A stretch of DNA of 64,000 nucleotides, taken from the NCBI GenBank assembly GCA_964462945.1, contig CAYWZW010000018.1:1-64000 (forward strand), written 5' to 3'. Below, piece by piece: positions 43,319 to 53,669 of the stretch. Source of the stretch: GCA-020343675 sp964462945 (GTDB taxonomy: Bacteria > Planctomycetota > Phycisphaerae > Sedimentisphaerales > Anaerobacaceae). Position 1 is the first letter of the stretch. Every line of letters starts with the position of its first letter. The translations under genes and the position numbers were made by a program. The notes below the pieces were generated by a model that did no database searches, was not told the origin of the DNA, and was given only the letters and a program-made list of their open reading frames with translations.

Positions 43319-44614
43319 CTACCGGATTGTATGCAGGACCCTTTCAAATGCTTCTACGGCCTCCATAAGCTCATCTTCCCCGATCGTCAAAGGGGGCATC
43401 CACGTAAGGACGTTCCGGCCTGACCCTGTTTTGCCCAGGAGATATCCCGCATCCTTCATGCGTTCGAGAATCACGTCCGTACATTCGCCCGCTGAAAGCG
43501 GTTCGCGTCCGGCGACCTCGACGCCGACCATCAGCCCAAGACCTCTGACGTCCGAGATTATATCGTACGTTCCGATAAGCTTCTTGAGGCGATTCTTCAG
43601 TATCGCTCCGACCGCAGCGCTGCGGTCCACCAAGGAGTCCCGTTGAAGAATTTCCAGAAATTTCAAGCTGGCCTGGGCCGTTACGGGGTTTCCGCCGAAT
43701 GTCGAGGCGCCGGGTCTGGTGTAGCTTGCGGCGATTTCGTCGGTTGTGGAAAAGAAGCCAACCGGTGTGCCGCCCCCGAGAGCCTTGCCGCCGGTAACAA
43801 TATCGGGTACAATGTTCCAGTGCTCTATGGCGAACATTTTGCCGGTGCGTCCGAAGCCGGTCTGTACTTCGTCTGCGATGAGCAGCATTTTGTACTTGTC
43901 GAGTATTTCACGCAGCTTCGCAAAGAACTCCGGCGGCGGGACGATGATGCCTCCGTTGCCCTGGATCGGCTCAACGAACATCGCCGCCGGCCTTCCGCTC
44001 GTGGCCGTCAGGATCGCCGACTCGACGGCGCCAACACACTCGAACCGACAGCTCCCGTATGTCCGTCCGAAGGGGCAGCATCGGCAATAAGGCGGCGGGA
44101 CATGCGTTATCCCGCCGACGGGATGAGGATCGGTCCGCCAGAAGGCGAGCCCCGTGAGACTCATCGCGAGCTTTGTGCGGCCGTGCAAGCTGTTCGCAAA
44201 GGCCAGAAACTCGTTTCTTCCGGTGTGGAGCGTGGCCAGCAGCGCTGCGCCTTCATTCGCCTCGCTGCCGCTACAGCAGAAAAACGTCCTGCATATTTTC
44301 CCGGGCAAGACCCCGGCGAGCTGTTCGGCAAGATTCACAATGGGTTCGGTCAGGTATATCGTAGTTGTATGTTGCAGAGTCCTGACCTGCTGACATATCG
44401 CTTGCACGATCTCGGGATGGCAGTGACCCAGGGCGTGGACGCTCACGCCGGAGTATAGGTCCATGTATCGGTTGCCCGCAGAATCGTAAACGTACAAACC
44501 CTCCCCGCGGACAATTTGCGGCGCCTCTTTGTAGAAGTGATACGTGCAGGGGATAAGGTAGCGATGCTTCTTCGCCAGGATGGACTGAGGTCCTATGAAT
44601 TCATGTTCGGGCAA
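43319..44614 (-). CDS. Class III PLP aminotransferase
   Basis: PLP-dependent enzyme of fold type I, class III. The start is TTG 44614 with GGGAGGAG upstream, overlapping the U32 gene by 14 bases. FFCCSGSEANEGAALLA, the IADEVQTGFGRTG metal/PLP-ring Asp motif and the Schiff-base lysine in IVTGGKALGGGTPVG are clear. About 431 residues, as for AGXT2, acetylornithine and related aminotransferases. The stretch PPPYCRCCPFGRTYGSCRFEC is rich in cysteine and could bind metal. The amino acceptor is not deducible. Confidence 0.88.
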   Translation of the reverse strand: MPEHEFIGPQSILAKKHRYLIPCTYHFYKEAPQIVRGEGLYVYDSAGNRYMDLYSGVSVHALGHCHPEIVQAICQQVRTLQHTTTIYLTEPIVNLAEQLAGVLPGKICRTFFCCSGSEANEGAALLATLHTGRNEFLAFANSLHGRTKLAMSLTGLAFWRTDPHPVGGITHVPPPYCRCCPFGRTYGSCRFECVGAVESAILTATSGRPAAMFVEPIQGNGGIIVPPPEFFAKLREILDKYKMLLIADEVQTGFGRTGKMFAIEHWNIVPDIVTGGKALGGGTPVGFFSTTDEIAASYTRPGASTFGGNPVTAQASLKFLEILQRDSLVDRSAAVGAILKNRLKKLIGTYDIISDVRGLGLMVGVEVAGREPLSAGECTDVILERMKDAGYLLGKTGSGRNVLTWMPPLTIGEDELMEAVEAFERVLHTIR

Positions 44615-46665
44615 GCTTCTCCTCCCTGCCCGACCGATGGCAGGCGGGCTTATGTGCCGGGCTGATGGAACGAAAGTCAAAGGGACCGTCGCTCAGCGGG
44701 CGACCCGTCGCGGCAGAGATCTGTGACAGCGCCTCGGTCACGTCGATTGGCTCGCCCGCCTTCCGTCTGGCGGGCAAGCCTGCTCTAAGCCGGTCGATTG
44801 ATTCACGGTAGATTCTCGCGATAAGTCCAATGGTCTCGGCTTTGTCCAACTGGCCTTCTATACGCAGGCCCGATATGCCGAGCGAAACCATTCGCGAAAG
44901 GTTTGGAAGAACGCAGACATCCGTCGCCGTAAACAGGTGGTTTCGACATCGACGGTCGCACTCCAGCGGATAGACTTGTGACGTGGCGTCCTCCATCGCG
45001 TAGGCACCGAGACGACATCGCATGGAGCAGACGCCTTGCGGGTTTTCACCGGCTGCGGCGGCCGGGACGCAGTGCTCCAGCAACATGCCGCAAATCGGCC
45101 CCTGTCCGGCGACCTCGACGGGCATCCTCACCGCCCCTGTAAGTTGCACCAGTTGCCTGAACGTCAGCTCGACTGAAGCTGTGATTCGGGCAGCTCCCAT
45201 GGTGGACAGCTCGTCGGCTGCGACTGAGTTGGTTATATTCAGCGGATAATCGGCGAGAATATCACCGAACCTGCCGTCCCGGGCGAGCTGCAGACCGCCG
45301 AGATTAGACACGCCAATCGTGATGTTCTCCAGCTCAGCGAGTGGGCGCAGACGTTGCCCCCATTCACTCATGTCACGTTCGTCGCAAACATGGGGCATCA
45401 TCACGCCTATGCGGGTGCGGCTTTGTGAGACCTGTTGGACGAAGTCCGCAAGTTGTTCCATTGTGGGGATTCCGCCGTGCAGGTAAAAGCCTTCGCCGCA
45501 GAAATAGATCGCGTCCGCCCCGGCCTCCACGGCCGCCTCGGCGCCCTTCAAGCTCGATACATGAACGATCAATTCGAGATTTCTCTCGGCCGGTTGCACA
45601 TCCGGGTTGCCCGCCTGCTCCGGCAGGTTTCCGACGGTCAGCTCCGGTGCCGGAGAGGCATGGCTGAAAAAACGCGGCTCGCGCTTGCCGGATATGTCCA
45701 CGCCCTCATACCCCGGATTGGAAAAAGTGTGTGCGGTCGTCAGCTCGCGTACCCTCTGCGCGAAAAGTCTCCGCATATCGGCGGCGTTTGTCGCATAACT
45801 TACAGGGTCCTCGAAATATCTATCAACGGCGCTGCGATACATGGCCACGACGGGTACGAGAAACTCAGCGGTTCTCATCCTGCCTTCGATCTTCAGTGCC
45901 GCGATGCCGTTTTGAACCAGGGCGGGGATGTGTTGAAAAAGGCACATATCTTTGCGAGCGAGCAGGTAGCCCTCCGTCCGGCCCGGCTCCGCCTGGGCAT
46001 AGCCCCGCTTCGCCGAGGCGACGCCCGGCAATTCCGCATTGGTCTGTTTGGCCACGAGCTTCCATTTCCATCGGCAGGGCTTCATGCACCGGCCGCAGTT
46101 GGCGCTTTGGCCGAACAGAATCCCGCTGAGGTAGCACTGCGAGCTCTGGGAGATACATATATCACCGTGCACGAAACACTCCATCTGGAGCCCCGATTGT
46201 TCGCCAATACGGCGTATCTCATGGAGCGGTATGTCACGCGAAGGGATGATCCGTGTAAATCCGATCATTTTCAGGGCGATTGCCGTCTCGACATTATGCA
46301 CGTTCATCATCGTGCTGGCGTGCAGAGGGATCTGGACGCATATTTCTCGCGCCAAACTGGCTACCGCCAGGTCCTGAACAATGATGGCATCCGGACCGAG
46401 ACGATTGAGCATGGCAAGGATGTCGCGCACCTGGGCTATTTGGGAATCGAGGACCAGGCTGTTCAGCGTAAAGTAAAGCCTTTTACCCCTGCCGTGAGTA
46501 AATTCAATAGCCTGGCCGATTTCGGATTCCGTCAGATTATAGCTGGAGCGATGCTGCCTCATATTGAGACTCTTGCCGCCGACATAGACGGCGTCCGCAC
46601 CGGCCTCGACGACCTTCAGAACGGCATCGAGTGTCCCGGCCGGAGCCAATATTTCCGGCTTCTTG

Positions 46666-46676
<11 letters not shown>
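44601..46676 (-). CDS. Double-domain peptidase U32 family protein with Fe-S-type cysteines
   Basis: 691 residues with two U32-type halves. The first begins EILAPAGTLDAVLKVVEAGADAVYVGG and carries a cysteine set ECFVHGDIC, SSQC, CGRC and KPC (about residues 167-201), corresponding to the [4Fe-4S] ligands of U32 proteins. The second starts near 365 (LIVHVSSLKGAEAAVEAGAD) and has its own cysteines (PICGMLLEHC, GVCSMRC, LECDRRC). U32 members hydroxylate tRNA, rRNA (TrhP, RlhA) or ubiquinone precursors without O2 (UbiU/UbiV). The fused layout and the neighbouring quinone genes fit the last, but RNA hydroxylation is equally possible. A repeat-like insert adds about 17 residues (GVASAKRGYAQAEPG) after the first cysteine set. 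The start overlaps the hydrolase gene by 11 bases. Confidence 0.85.
45982..46028 (-). repeat. 47-bp palindromic repeat inside the U32 gene
   Basis: Read on minus: CCGGGCGTCGCCTCGGCGAAGC, a short variable middle and GGCGGAGCCGGG. A close relative lies at 52970-53016 in mqnA in the opposite sense relative to the gene. It keeps the frame open here. Confidence 0.65.
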
Positions 46677-47471
<795 letters not shown>

Positions 47472-47472
<1 letters not shown>

Positions 47473-48596
47473 TAGTACAATCCTATCACAGGCTTTAGAA
47501 CGTCGCTGACAATCGGCTGGGGATCGCGAATGCCGTCTTGAAAAAATCCGTCGGCCACAGCATCACTATCGGGTTTGACCCGAATGGCAGTGTCCCTTTC
47601 GAGCACGTTGGCCAGGAACTGCATTTCGTCCAGGCGGTGCACCATCACCCGGCCCCGCTGGCCGTATTCGACGCGCATCGTGATGTCCGGCTCGCCGTCG
47701 TCCTGGGGTATTGGAACAAGGCGAACAGCGAGCCGATCACCATAGGCAAAATAGTCAAAGCCGGTATCACGCTCGTAATGCAGCTGAGGCATCATTCCAA
47801 AGAGCGTGTTGCCGTACCCCGATAATATGACGGCGTTGTGGAACAGCCTGTTCATTTTGTCCATGAACCCGGCGGAGGCCGACATTCCTCCTAAATGAAT
47901 GCCGCGAATCGCTTGGCGTTTGGCCCCATCCATTTTCTCAGCCAGACTGCTCAGCACGGCCGGCGTGGCAAAAAGAATCTCGATGTTTTGAACTTCAAGG
48001 ACGTGCAGCGCCTGCGCTTCGATATGTTGCAGGTAGCGCAGCGCCGCGAAGCTGCCTGCCGGAAGTTTCTTGGCCCAGCGAGGGTCAAAATCGACCGTGA
48101 AAACGTCGGGGGCCCCGAGAGCCCTGGCGCACTGCCGGGCCGCCCTGCCGATAATGTGCGGCCCGGTCGGCCCCACAAAAAGCCAATGACCGTGCTTGGG
48201 AAAGCTCACACGTTCGGCCGCTTTGACGAACGGTGTGACGAAAGCGGCCTCGAATTCATCTGCTCGGTGGATGGCGAATTTCGGTCTGTTTGTGGTGCCC
48301 GCCGTTTCGGCCAGGAGATAATCCCCGCCTGCCGGCTGCCGGGCAGGGCTGTTCCCAGGCAGTCCCGTAAGGGATGGCTGACGCCACATTCGAGGGACAA
48401 AATCTTCAACAGGCCGGCGTGCGAGTGCATCTTCGTCCATCGGTCCAAGGATGGAGAGATCTTCGATGGATCGAATATGTTCGGTGACATCGATCCCAAG
48501 CTCGTTTTGCTTTTCCAGCCAGTACGGCGTGCCGCGGTCCACGTCAAAGTGGATCTGGATGATTCGTTCGAGTCTTGAGATCTGTTGCATTGTCAT
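47472..48596 (-). CDS. Adenylate-forming (LuxE/PaaK-like) acyl-activating enzyme
   Basis: About 375 residues from ATG 48596, which overlaps the stop of the small upstream gene (ATGA). The P-loop-like ETAGTTNRPKFAIHR corresponds to the S/T-G-T-T-G-x-P-K motif of ANL enzymes, HWLFVGPTGPHIIGR and LGGMSASAGFMDKM to later PaaK/LuxE segments, and SGYGNTLFGMMPQ to the region contacting the adenylate. The size matches acyl-protein synthetase LuxE and F390 synthetase-like proteins rather than full acyl-CoA ligases, whose mobile C-terminal domain appears reduced. Together with the reductase-like neighbour it could activate and pass on a carboxylic acid. Substrate unknown. Confidence 0.7.
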
Positions 48597-48847
48597 CGCG
48601 TTAGCACATGCGTCGCCTGCCGATTCCGCAGATTCAGAGACGCAGCACAAAAAACATCTCCCACCCGGGCCGTGACCATCGTCACGCCCGCCGGGACCCC
48701 GGAATACTGGATAGGCTCGAATTCTGCAAGCCGAAGAAGAGCAAATCCTGAGATAGAAACAACCGACGTAAGAGCGATAGCCCGGCCGAGCAGGGGCCTG
48801 CAAAAGAACTCGTCAGTGCGAAGAATGTGCGTAATTCTATCGTGCAT
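48593..48847 (-). CDS. 84-residue orphan in the quinone-linked gene train
   Basis: The start ATG overlaps the end of the SDR gene by 11 bases and the stop overlaps the ligase start by 4, which is the main reason to accept it. One moderately hydrophobic segment (AIALTSVVSISGFALLRLA). No family recognised. It may be a subunit or a lipid-contacting partner of the adjacent enzymes. Confidence 0.5.
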   Translation of the reverse strand: MHDRITHILRTDEFFCRPLLGRAIALTSVVSISGFALLRLAEFEPIQYSGVPAGVTMVTARVGDVFCAASLNLRNRQATHVLTR

Positions 48848-50351
48848 GACACATTCCCGAATGATAAGGCCACTTCCTGAAAAATGCCGCCAGCACCGTT
48901 GCCAGCCTCATGCCCGTTTCGATGTCCCCTTCAATATTGATGTTCTTCTCGAAAAACGCCTGTTGTGGGGCGAGCTGCCCGGAGACGATTGAAGAGAACA
49001 CGTCGCTGGCCAGGAAGAACGTACACTGACAGTTCTCGCCATTTTTGGATATCTGCTCAAGCCGACCTCGGTCTATGCTCAGAGACCACGACCGTCCGGG
49101 TATGTCTTCTACGACGATTCCACACGTCGCGGAAAGATTCCTTAGGTTGGGCAGTAATTGTTTGTGCATCTGCTCCGCGAGGAAATGGCTGAAGTATCGC
49201 TCCACGAACCTTTGCCTGCTCTCGGCAGCCCCCGCGTCTTCTTGTCGGAAGACAGGAGCGGGGGCCGGCCGGTTAGTCCTGCCCCAGTTGACCTGGCGCG
49301 CGTAGCTCAACAGCATCCGAAAAAATGCCGCATTCATTTGCGGTATTCTTGCATTCGCGCCGTTGAGGGCCGTGTCGGTATTGGTGCGGTCAAATCTCGC
49401 CTCCGCCGCCAGATATGGTGCATAAGAATCTGCGGCTTTTCGGTACATCCATTCCAGCTTGCTGGGCTTTTTTCTGCGGAATTCTTCTTCGTCCGCAAGC
49501 CTCGCCCCGGGGATGGCGAACAGATCGACGAAAATATCTCGGAGCGTTGAGACCGGCATGGGGTCGGTGTTGGTAATATGATAGGTTCCCGGCGAGCCGG
49601 CCTTTAGGATATGCCATGCAACGTCGGCGACGTAGTCGGCCGGGACGAAGTTCTTGGTTGCATCAGGATTTGCCGCAACGCGGAATTCCTCTGTTCCAAT
49701 CGTCCCGGCGATACTATCAAGAAGGCGCATAAAACTATACAGCCCGTCGAAGTTTACAATCCGTCCTGCTTTGGAATCGCCCACAATAATGCTCGGCCTG
49801 AAAACAAAAACATCGAGGCCCGTGCGAGCGGCCCAGTTCTGAATCACCATCTCGGCCTGACACTTGGATGATTCATAGGCGTTATGGAACTCCTGCCCCA
49901 CGTCGATTTCTTTTTCGAATACCCGCCCCCGGCGTTTGCCTGCGATGTAGGCCGTGCTGAAGTGGCAAAAAGGAACCTTCAGCGCCTCGGCCAGTTGCAG
50001 AAGGTTTGCCGTCCCCAGCACGTTGACTCGGTGGTTGAGCTCGGCAAACTCCGGCCCGAATTCCAACACGCCGGCGCAGTGGACGATAAGCGACGCATCT
50101 CGACAGCGTGGAATCAGACGCACACAGAGATCGTCCTGGCAGATATCACCTTCAATGACCTCCATCTGACTTGCATAGTCGGCGGCCCCCACAACGTCCA
50201 GCGCATTGCGTGCCCTAACTCCGGCCGCAGACAGACTATCGGCCCGAACCAGGGCGATGACGCGCCAGCCATCGTCCAGAAACTTCCGGGTCATCCAACT
50301 GCCGATGGACCCGGTAACGCCGGTCACCAAAACTGTTCCGTTAACGGTCAT
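48837..50351 (-). CDS. Thioester-reductase-like SDR fused to an SCP2 lipid-binding domain
   Basis: 504 residues. The N-terminal extended SDR has the cofactor loop VLVTGVTGSIGSW (residues 7-19) and the YESSK catalytic Tyr-x3-Lys, and resembles fatty acyl reductase/thioester reductase (NAD_binding_4) domains: HCAGVLEF, FCHFSTAYIAG and VFVFRPSIIVGDS. The last ~110 residues form an SCP2 sterol-carrier domain: a W-S-L-S-I-D strand, CTFFLASDVFSSIVSGQLAPQ and an IEGDIETGMRLATVL end, the same segment found in UbiT. So one chain carries both a reductase and a lipid pocket. It begins 9 bases after the mqnE-mqnC stop. Confidence 0.82.
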   Translation of the reverse strand: MTVNGTVLVTGVTGSIGSWMTRKFLDDGWRVIALVRADSLSAAGVRARNALDVVGAADYASQMEVIEGDICQDDLCVRLIPRCRDASLIVHCAGVLEFGPEFAELNHRVNVLGTANLLQLAEALKVPFCHFSTAYIAGKRRGRVFEKEIDVGQEFHNAYESSKCQAEMVIQNWAARTGLDVFVFRPSIIVGDSKAGRIVNFDGLYSFMRLLDSIAGTIGTEEFRVAANPDATKNFVPADYVADVAWHILKAGSPGTYHITNTDPMPVSTLRDIFVDLFAIPGARLADEEEFRRKKPSKLEWMYRKAADSYAPYLAAEARFDRTNTDTALNGANARIPQMNAAFFRMLLSYARQVNWGRTNRPAPAPVFRQEDAGAAESRQRFVERYFSHFLAEQMHKQLLPNLRNLSATCGIVVEDIPGRSWSLSIDRGRLEQISKNGENCQCTFFLASDVFSSIVSGQLAPQQAFFEKNINIEGDIETGMRLATVLAAFFRKWPYHSGMCHAR

Positions 50352-50360
50352 ATTATGACA

Positions 50361-52532
50361 TCACACCTCAATCGCTTTTTGACTCTCAAACGTCTGCAAT
50401 ATTTCGTATTCGGTATTTCGCTGTGCGGGGGTCATTCCTGTCTCGGCGATCAGGGCAATGACCTGCTCGGCCGTCACGGCGAAATGGACGCCGGTCGCTT
50501 TGACCACGCTCTCTTCCATCAGGACCCCGCCGAAGTCGTCCGCCCCAAACGTCAGCGCCATCTGAGCCATCGCAGGCCCTTCGGTGACCCATCCGGCCTG
50601 AATATGCTCGACGTTGTCCAGGACCAATCGGGACAGGGCAACCATGCGAAGATAATCCACGCCGGTTTGGGCCTGTTCCGCAAGCTGCGTATGATTCGAC
50701 TGGAAGCTCCACGGTATAAAAGCCCTGAAGCCCCCCGTGCGGTCCTGGAGCTCGCGTATGTTCAGGAGGTGCCGGACGCGGTCGGCCGTGGTCTCCCCGA
50801 GCCCATACACCATCGTGGCCGTCGTGCCCATCCCCAGGCCGTGGGCCGTCTGCATGACCTCAAGCCACTGGCCGGTCGTGATTTTCGCCGGGCTGACTTT
50901 CTGTCTGACCCGGTCCACCAGGATTTCCGCGCCCCCACCGGGCAGGGAATCCAAGCCGGCTTGCGCCAGTTGGACCAGGGTATCTCTGGTCGTCAGGCGG
51001 GACCGGCGAGCAAGCCAGAGGACTTCCGCAGGCGACAAGGAATGCAGCCAGACTCCGGGGACTCGATCCTTTATCGTGCTGAGCATTTCCTTGTACCATG
51101 CAAGGTCCAAAGCCGGGTTCAAGCCTCCCTGAAGCATAATCTGGGTTGCGCCGAGCCGGGCGGCCTCTTCCACACGCTGAACAATCTCCTCGATGGGCAT
51201 CAGGAACGAATCCGAGTCACTGCGGTTCCTGTGGAACGCACAGAATTTACATCCGACCGTGCAGATGTTTGTGAAGCTTATGTTCCGGTCAATGATGAAC
51301 GTAGAATACTCGGACCCCACGATTTGCCTGCGATGCTGATGGGCGGCATGCCCCAGCTCGTAAAACGGCAAGCTGTCGTGAAGCTGGACCGCTTCCTCGC
51401 CCGTCAGACGCCTGCCGGCCATCGCTTCACGGAGAATCTCTCGGCACAGCTTTGTCTGGCGCGGGGCACGCTGAAGCGAACACGCGGAGGCAGTATTGTA
51501 TATGCTGCTGGTCAATACGGGGGTCAAGCCCAGTTCTTGTATGAAGGCCCTCAGCTCGTTGGGCGAATGGAAGACGGAGTCCTCCGGCGCGCCTGCGGAA
51601 CGGGCAATCTGCTCGTCGATGCTGGTTCCGCCGACGTCATCGGCGCCGCTGAACAGCAGAGTTTGCAGCAGTTTGCGATCGAGGAAATTGGCCAGAACTC
51701 GAATGTGTGGAAAATTGTCGAGGAAAATCCTGGCCATCGCCACTATCCGGGCGATGGAGTGTCCCCCCGGGCCCCGGGTGACACCGACGCGCGTGCCGGC
51801 GGCGTGAAAAGGAAGAGGACAGAATGCCTGGAATCCGCCGGTCCGGTCTTGGAGACTCCTTAACCGGCTGAGGTGATCGATGATCTCCTCCGGCGTCTCG
51901 ATGTGGCCGAAGAGCATTGTGGCATTACTTGGGATGCCCAGCGAATGCGCGGTTTGATGTACGTGCAGCCATTCTTCCGCGGAGATTTTCTTAGGACAAA
52001 TGTTCTCTCTGACCCGAGGAGAAAAAATCTCTGCCCCTCCTCCGGGGATGGCGTCCAAACCGGCTGCCTTCAGAGAGGCCAACACCTCAACCACAGGTTT
52101 GCCGGCGTTTTCCGAGAGCCACCGGATTTCGACGGCGGTCAGCGCCTGTATGGTCACTGCGGGCAACACCTGCTTTGTGATGGCAAGAAGCTCGATATAG
52201 TAGTCAAGGTCCAATTCTCTGTTCAGGCCGCCTACGATGTGAACATCCGTAAGGTTCCATCCTTTTGCTTTATCCAGCTTGCGTTTTATCTGAGCGAGGC
52301 TCAGCGTGTATGCCTCTTGGGATTCGTCGTCTCGCCAAAATGCGCACAGCCCGCACTGGTTCTCGCACACATTTGTAGGGTTCAGATTGAGGCTGTGCAC
52401 ATAATAGACGTTGGAGCCGTGTTTTTGGCGACGGACTTTATCGGCCAGCGACATCAGCTCGGTGGTGTCCGCCTTCTGCAGCAAGTTCAGGGCCTGTTTG
52501 TCCGAGATGCGTCGGCTCACCTTATGCACCAT
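50361..52532 (-). CDS. mqnE-mqnC: Fused aminofutalosine synthase / dehypoxanthine futalosine cyclase
   Basis: One 723-residue chain with two complete radical SAM enzymes of the futalosine menaquinone pathway. The N-terminal half has the [4Fe-4S] motif CENQCGLC (Cys56, 60, 63) and reads like MqnE (aminofutalosine synthase); the C-terminal half has CTVGCKFC (Cys424, 428, 431) and reads like MqnC (FTNICTVGCKFCAFHRN, GGAEILVDRVRQKVSPAKI, VYGLGETTADRVRHL). The start is ATG 52532, one base after the mqnA stop, with GGAG five bases upstream. The two enzymes normally act as separate proteins, with the MqnB hydrolase step between them, so fusion is unusual. MqnB and MqnD are not in the window. Confidence 0.9.
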   Translation of the reverse strand: MVHKVSRRISDKQALNLLQKADTTELMSLADKVRRQKHGSNVYYVHSLNLNPTNVCENQCGLCAFWRDDESQEAYTLSLAQIKRKLDKAKGWNLTDVHIVGGLNRELDLDYYIELLAITKQVLPAVTIQALTAVEIRWLSENAGKPVVEVLASLKAAGLDAIPGGGAEIFSPRVRENICPKKISAEEWLHVHQTAHSLGIPSNATMLFGHIETPEEIIDHLSRLRSLQDRTGGFQAFCPLPFHAAGTRVGVTRGPGGHSIARIVAMARIFLDNFPHIRVLANFLDRKLLQTLLFSGADDVGGTSIDEQIARSAGAPEDSVFHSPNELRAFIQELGLTPVLTSSIYNTASACSLQRAPRQTKLCREILREAMAGRRLTGEEAVQLHDSLPFYELGHAAHQHRRQIVGSEYSTFIIDRNISFTNICTVGCKFCAFHRNRSDSDSFLMPIEEIVQRVEEAARLGATQIMLQGGLNPALDLAWYKEMLSTIKDRVPGVWLHSLSPAEVLWLARRSRLTTRDTLVQLAQAGLDSLPGGGAEILVDRVRQKVSPAKITTGQWLEVMQTAHGLGMGTTATMVYGLGETTADRVRHLLNIRELQDRTGGFRAFIPWSFQSNHTQLAEQAQTGVDYLRMVALSRLVLDNVEHIQAGWVTEGPAMAQMALTFGADDFGGVLMEESVVKATGVHFAVTAEQVIALIAETGMTPAQRNTEYEILQTFESQKAIEV

Positions 52533-52533
52533 C

Positions 52534-53385
52534 TTAACTCCACTCAAGGATTGGCGTACCTCGCTTCTTTCGGCTGCTCGCAATCGCACGTATAGAGCTG
52601 TGCATTCCCGGTTCCAGGAGTCCTACGGCCAGTTCACGGAACAAGTTCATCCCCTCTTGCTCGCTGGGGCCCAAGTCATAGTGTATGCAATCGGTCAGAT
52701 ACTCGAGGCAGCGATCTTCCGGGAGCCCAAGGCGTTTTGAGCAGAGTTTTGCCAACGCAAGGCGCGAGCGACACCCCATTTCCTTTGCCAGATGCAGGAT
52801 TCGCGAGATTTCTTTCCGATGGGTACAGCACCGCCGAAACGCCCAGACGGCGAAGACAAACGGCAAGCCGGTCATTGTTTTCCATTCACCGGAAAGATCG
52901 TACGTCTCGTATGCGGGTTCGGTGCACAAGGCGCGGTCCCCAATGCACACACGCGCTGCCGTGTCAGCTCCGGGCGTCGCCTCGGCGAAGCCGGCCTGTG
53001 CCCTGGCGGAGCCGGGTGAGGTATATTTCACACGATCAGATAGCCGAAAATGATCGCGTATCAGGACTTGTGCCAGCACATTTGACGTTTTCGAGTCAGG
53101 ATCGAGCTCGACGGTTCCAATCTCAGGCAATGGACAGCGGCATTGCAGAAGAACACTCGTTACATCACCGTCCGAGCAAATACCCAGTGTCGGAATCATC
53201 TGCAGCTCGGGATGGGTGAAACAGTCAACCACGGGAATGAGGGCGGCATCGACGCTGCCTCTCAGCAGCGCATCGACCGACCATCGAGGCGTACGGCACA
53301 GTAACTCCGCCTGCGGACATATCTCTTTGATGTAATGCACAAGCGGCAGCGCATTCACGTAAGGCAAGACCAAAAACCTGTACAT
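52534..53385 (-). CDS. mqnA: Chorismate dehydratase
   Basis: First committed enzyme of the futalosine route: it dehydrates chorismate to 3-enolpyruvylbenzoate. The start is ATG 53385 (MYRFLVLPYVNALPL), with AAGGATG ten bases upstream; the frame extends back to 53481 with no support. The solute-binding-type fold is marked by LPYVNALPL, GSVDAALIPVVD, ELDPDSKTSNVLAQVLI and the CIGDRAL motif. A repeat-like insert adds about 17 residues (SPGSARAQAGFAEATPG) between two strands. First gene of a long gene train. Confidence 0.88.
   Translation of the reverse strand: MYRFLVLPYVNALPLVHYIKEICPQAELLCRTPRWSVDALLRGSVDAALIPVVDCFTHPELQMIPTLGICSDGDVTSVLLQCRCPLPEIGTVELDPDSKTSNVLAQVLIRDHFRLSDRVKYTSPGSARAQAGFAEATPGADTAARVCIGDRALCTEPAYETYDLSGEWKTMTGLPFVFAVWAFRRCCTHRKEISRILHLAKEMGCRSRLALAKLCSKRLGLPEDRCLEYLTDCIHYDLGPSEQEGMNLFRELAVGLLEPGMHSSIRAIASSRKKRGTPILEWS
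52970..53016 (+). repeat. 47-bp palindromic repeat inside mqnA
   Basis: On plus: CCGGGCGTCGCCTCGGCGAAGC, a variable middle, GGCGGAGCCGGG. It matches the element in the U32 gene at all but a few positions, lies in the opposite sense relative to the gene, and is read in frame in both. Confidence 0.65.
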
Positions 53386-53669
53386 GAGGTTTTCATCCTT
53401 GAACGGAGTTAAGTTTCGCACTTTTTCACTAACGAAGACCTTATGAAACAAGCAGTTACATACCGTATTTCTATTATGCATGTTCGGTAAAAACCTCGAA
53501 CTTGCTGAAAATAATCAGGTAGTTGACAAACCGGGCGTTTCATGTAAACTTCCCAGATTAACACATTGTCAAAAGTGCGAAAGTCCACAACTAACTTCCT
53601 GACATCCACAGCGAACAGTGACATCCCCAGCCGGCCAGAGGCAATAGAAATATCATCTTCAAGGGCCGA

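Noticed and set aside
49884..51863. 659-residue plus-strand frame
   Set aside because: Antisense shadow of the SDR-SCP2 and MqnE-MqnC genes; composition is typical of a reverse-complement frame.
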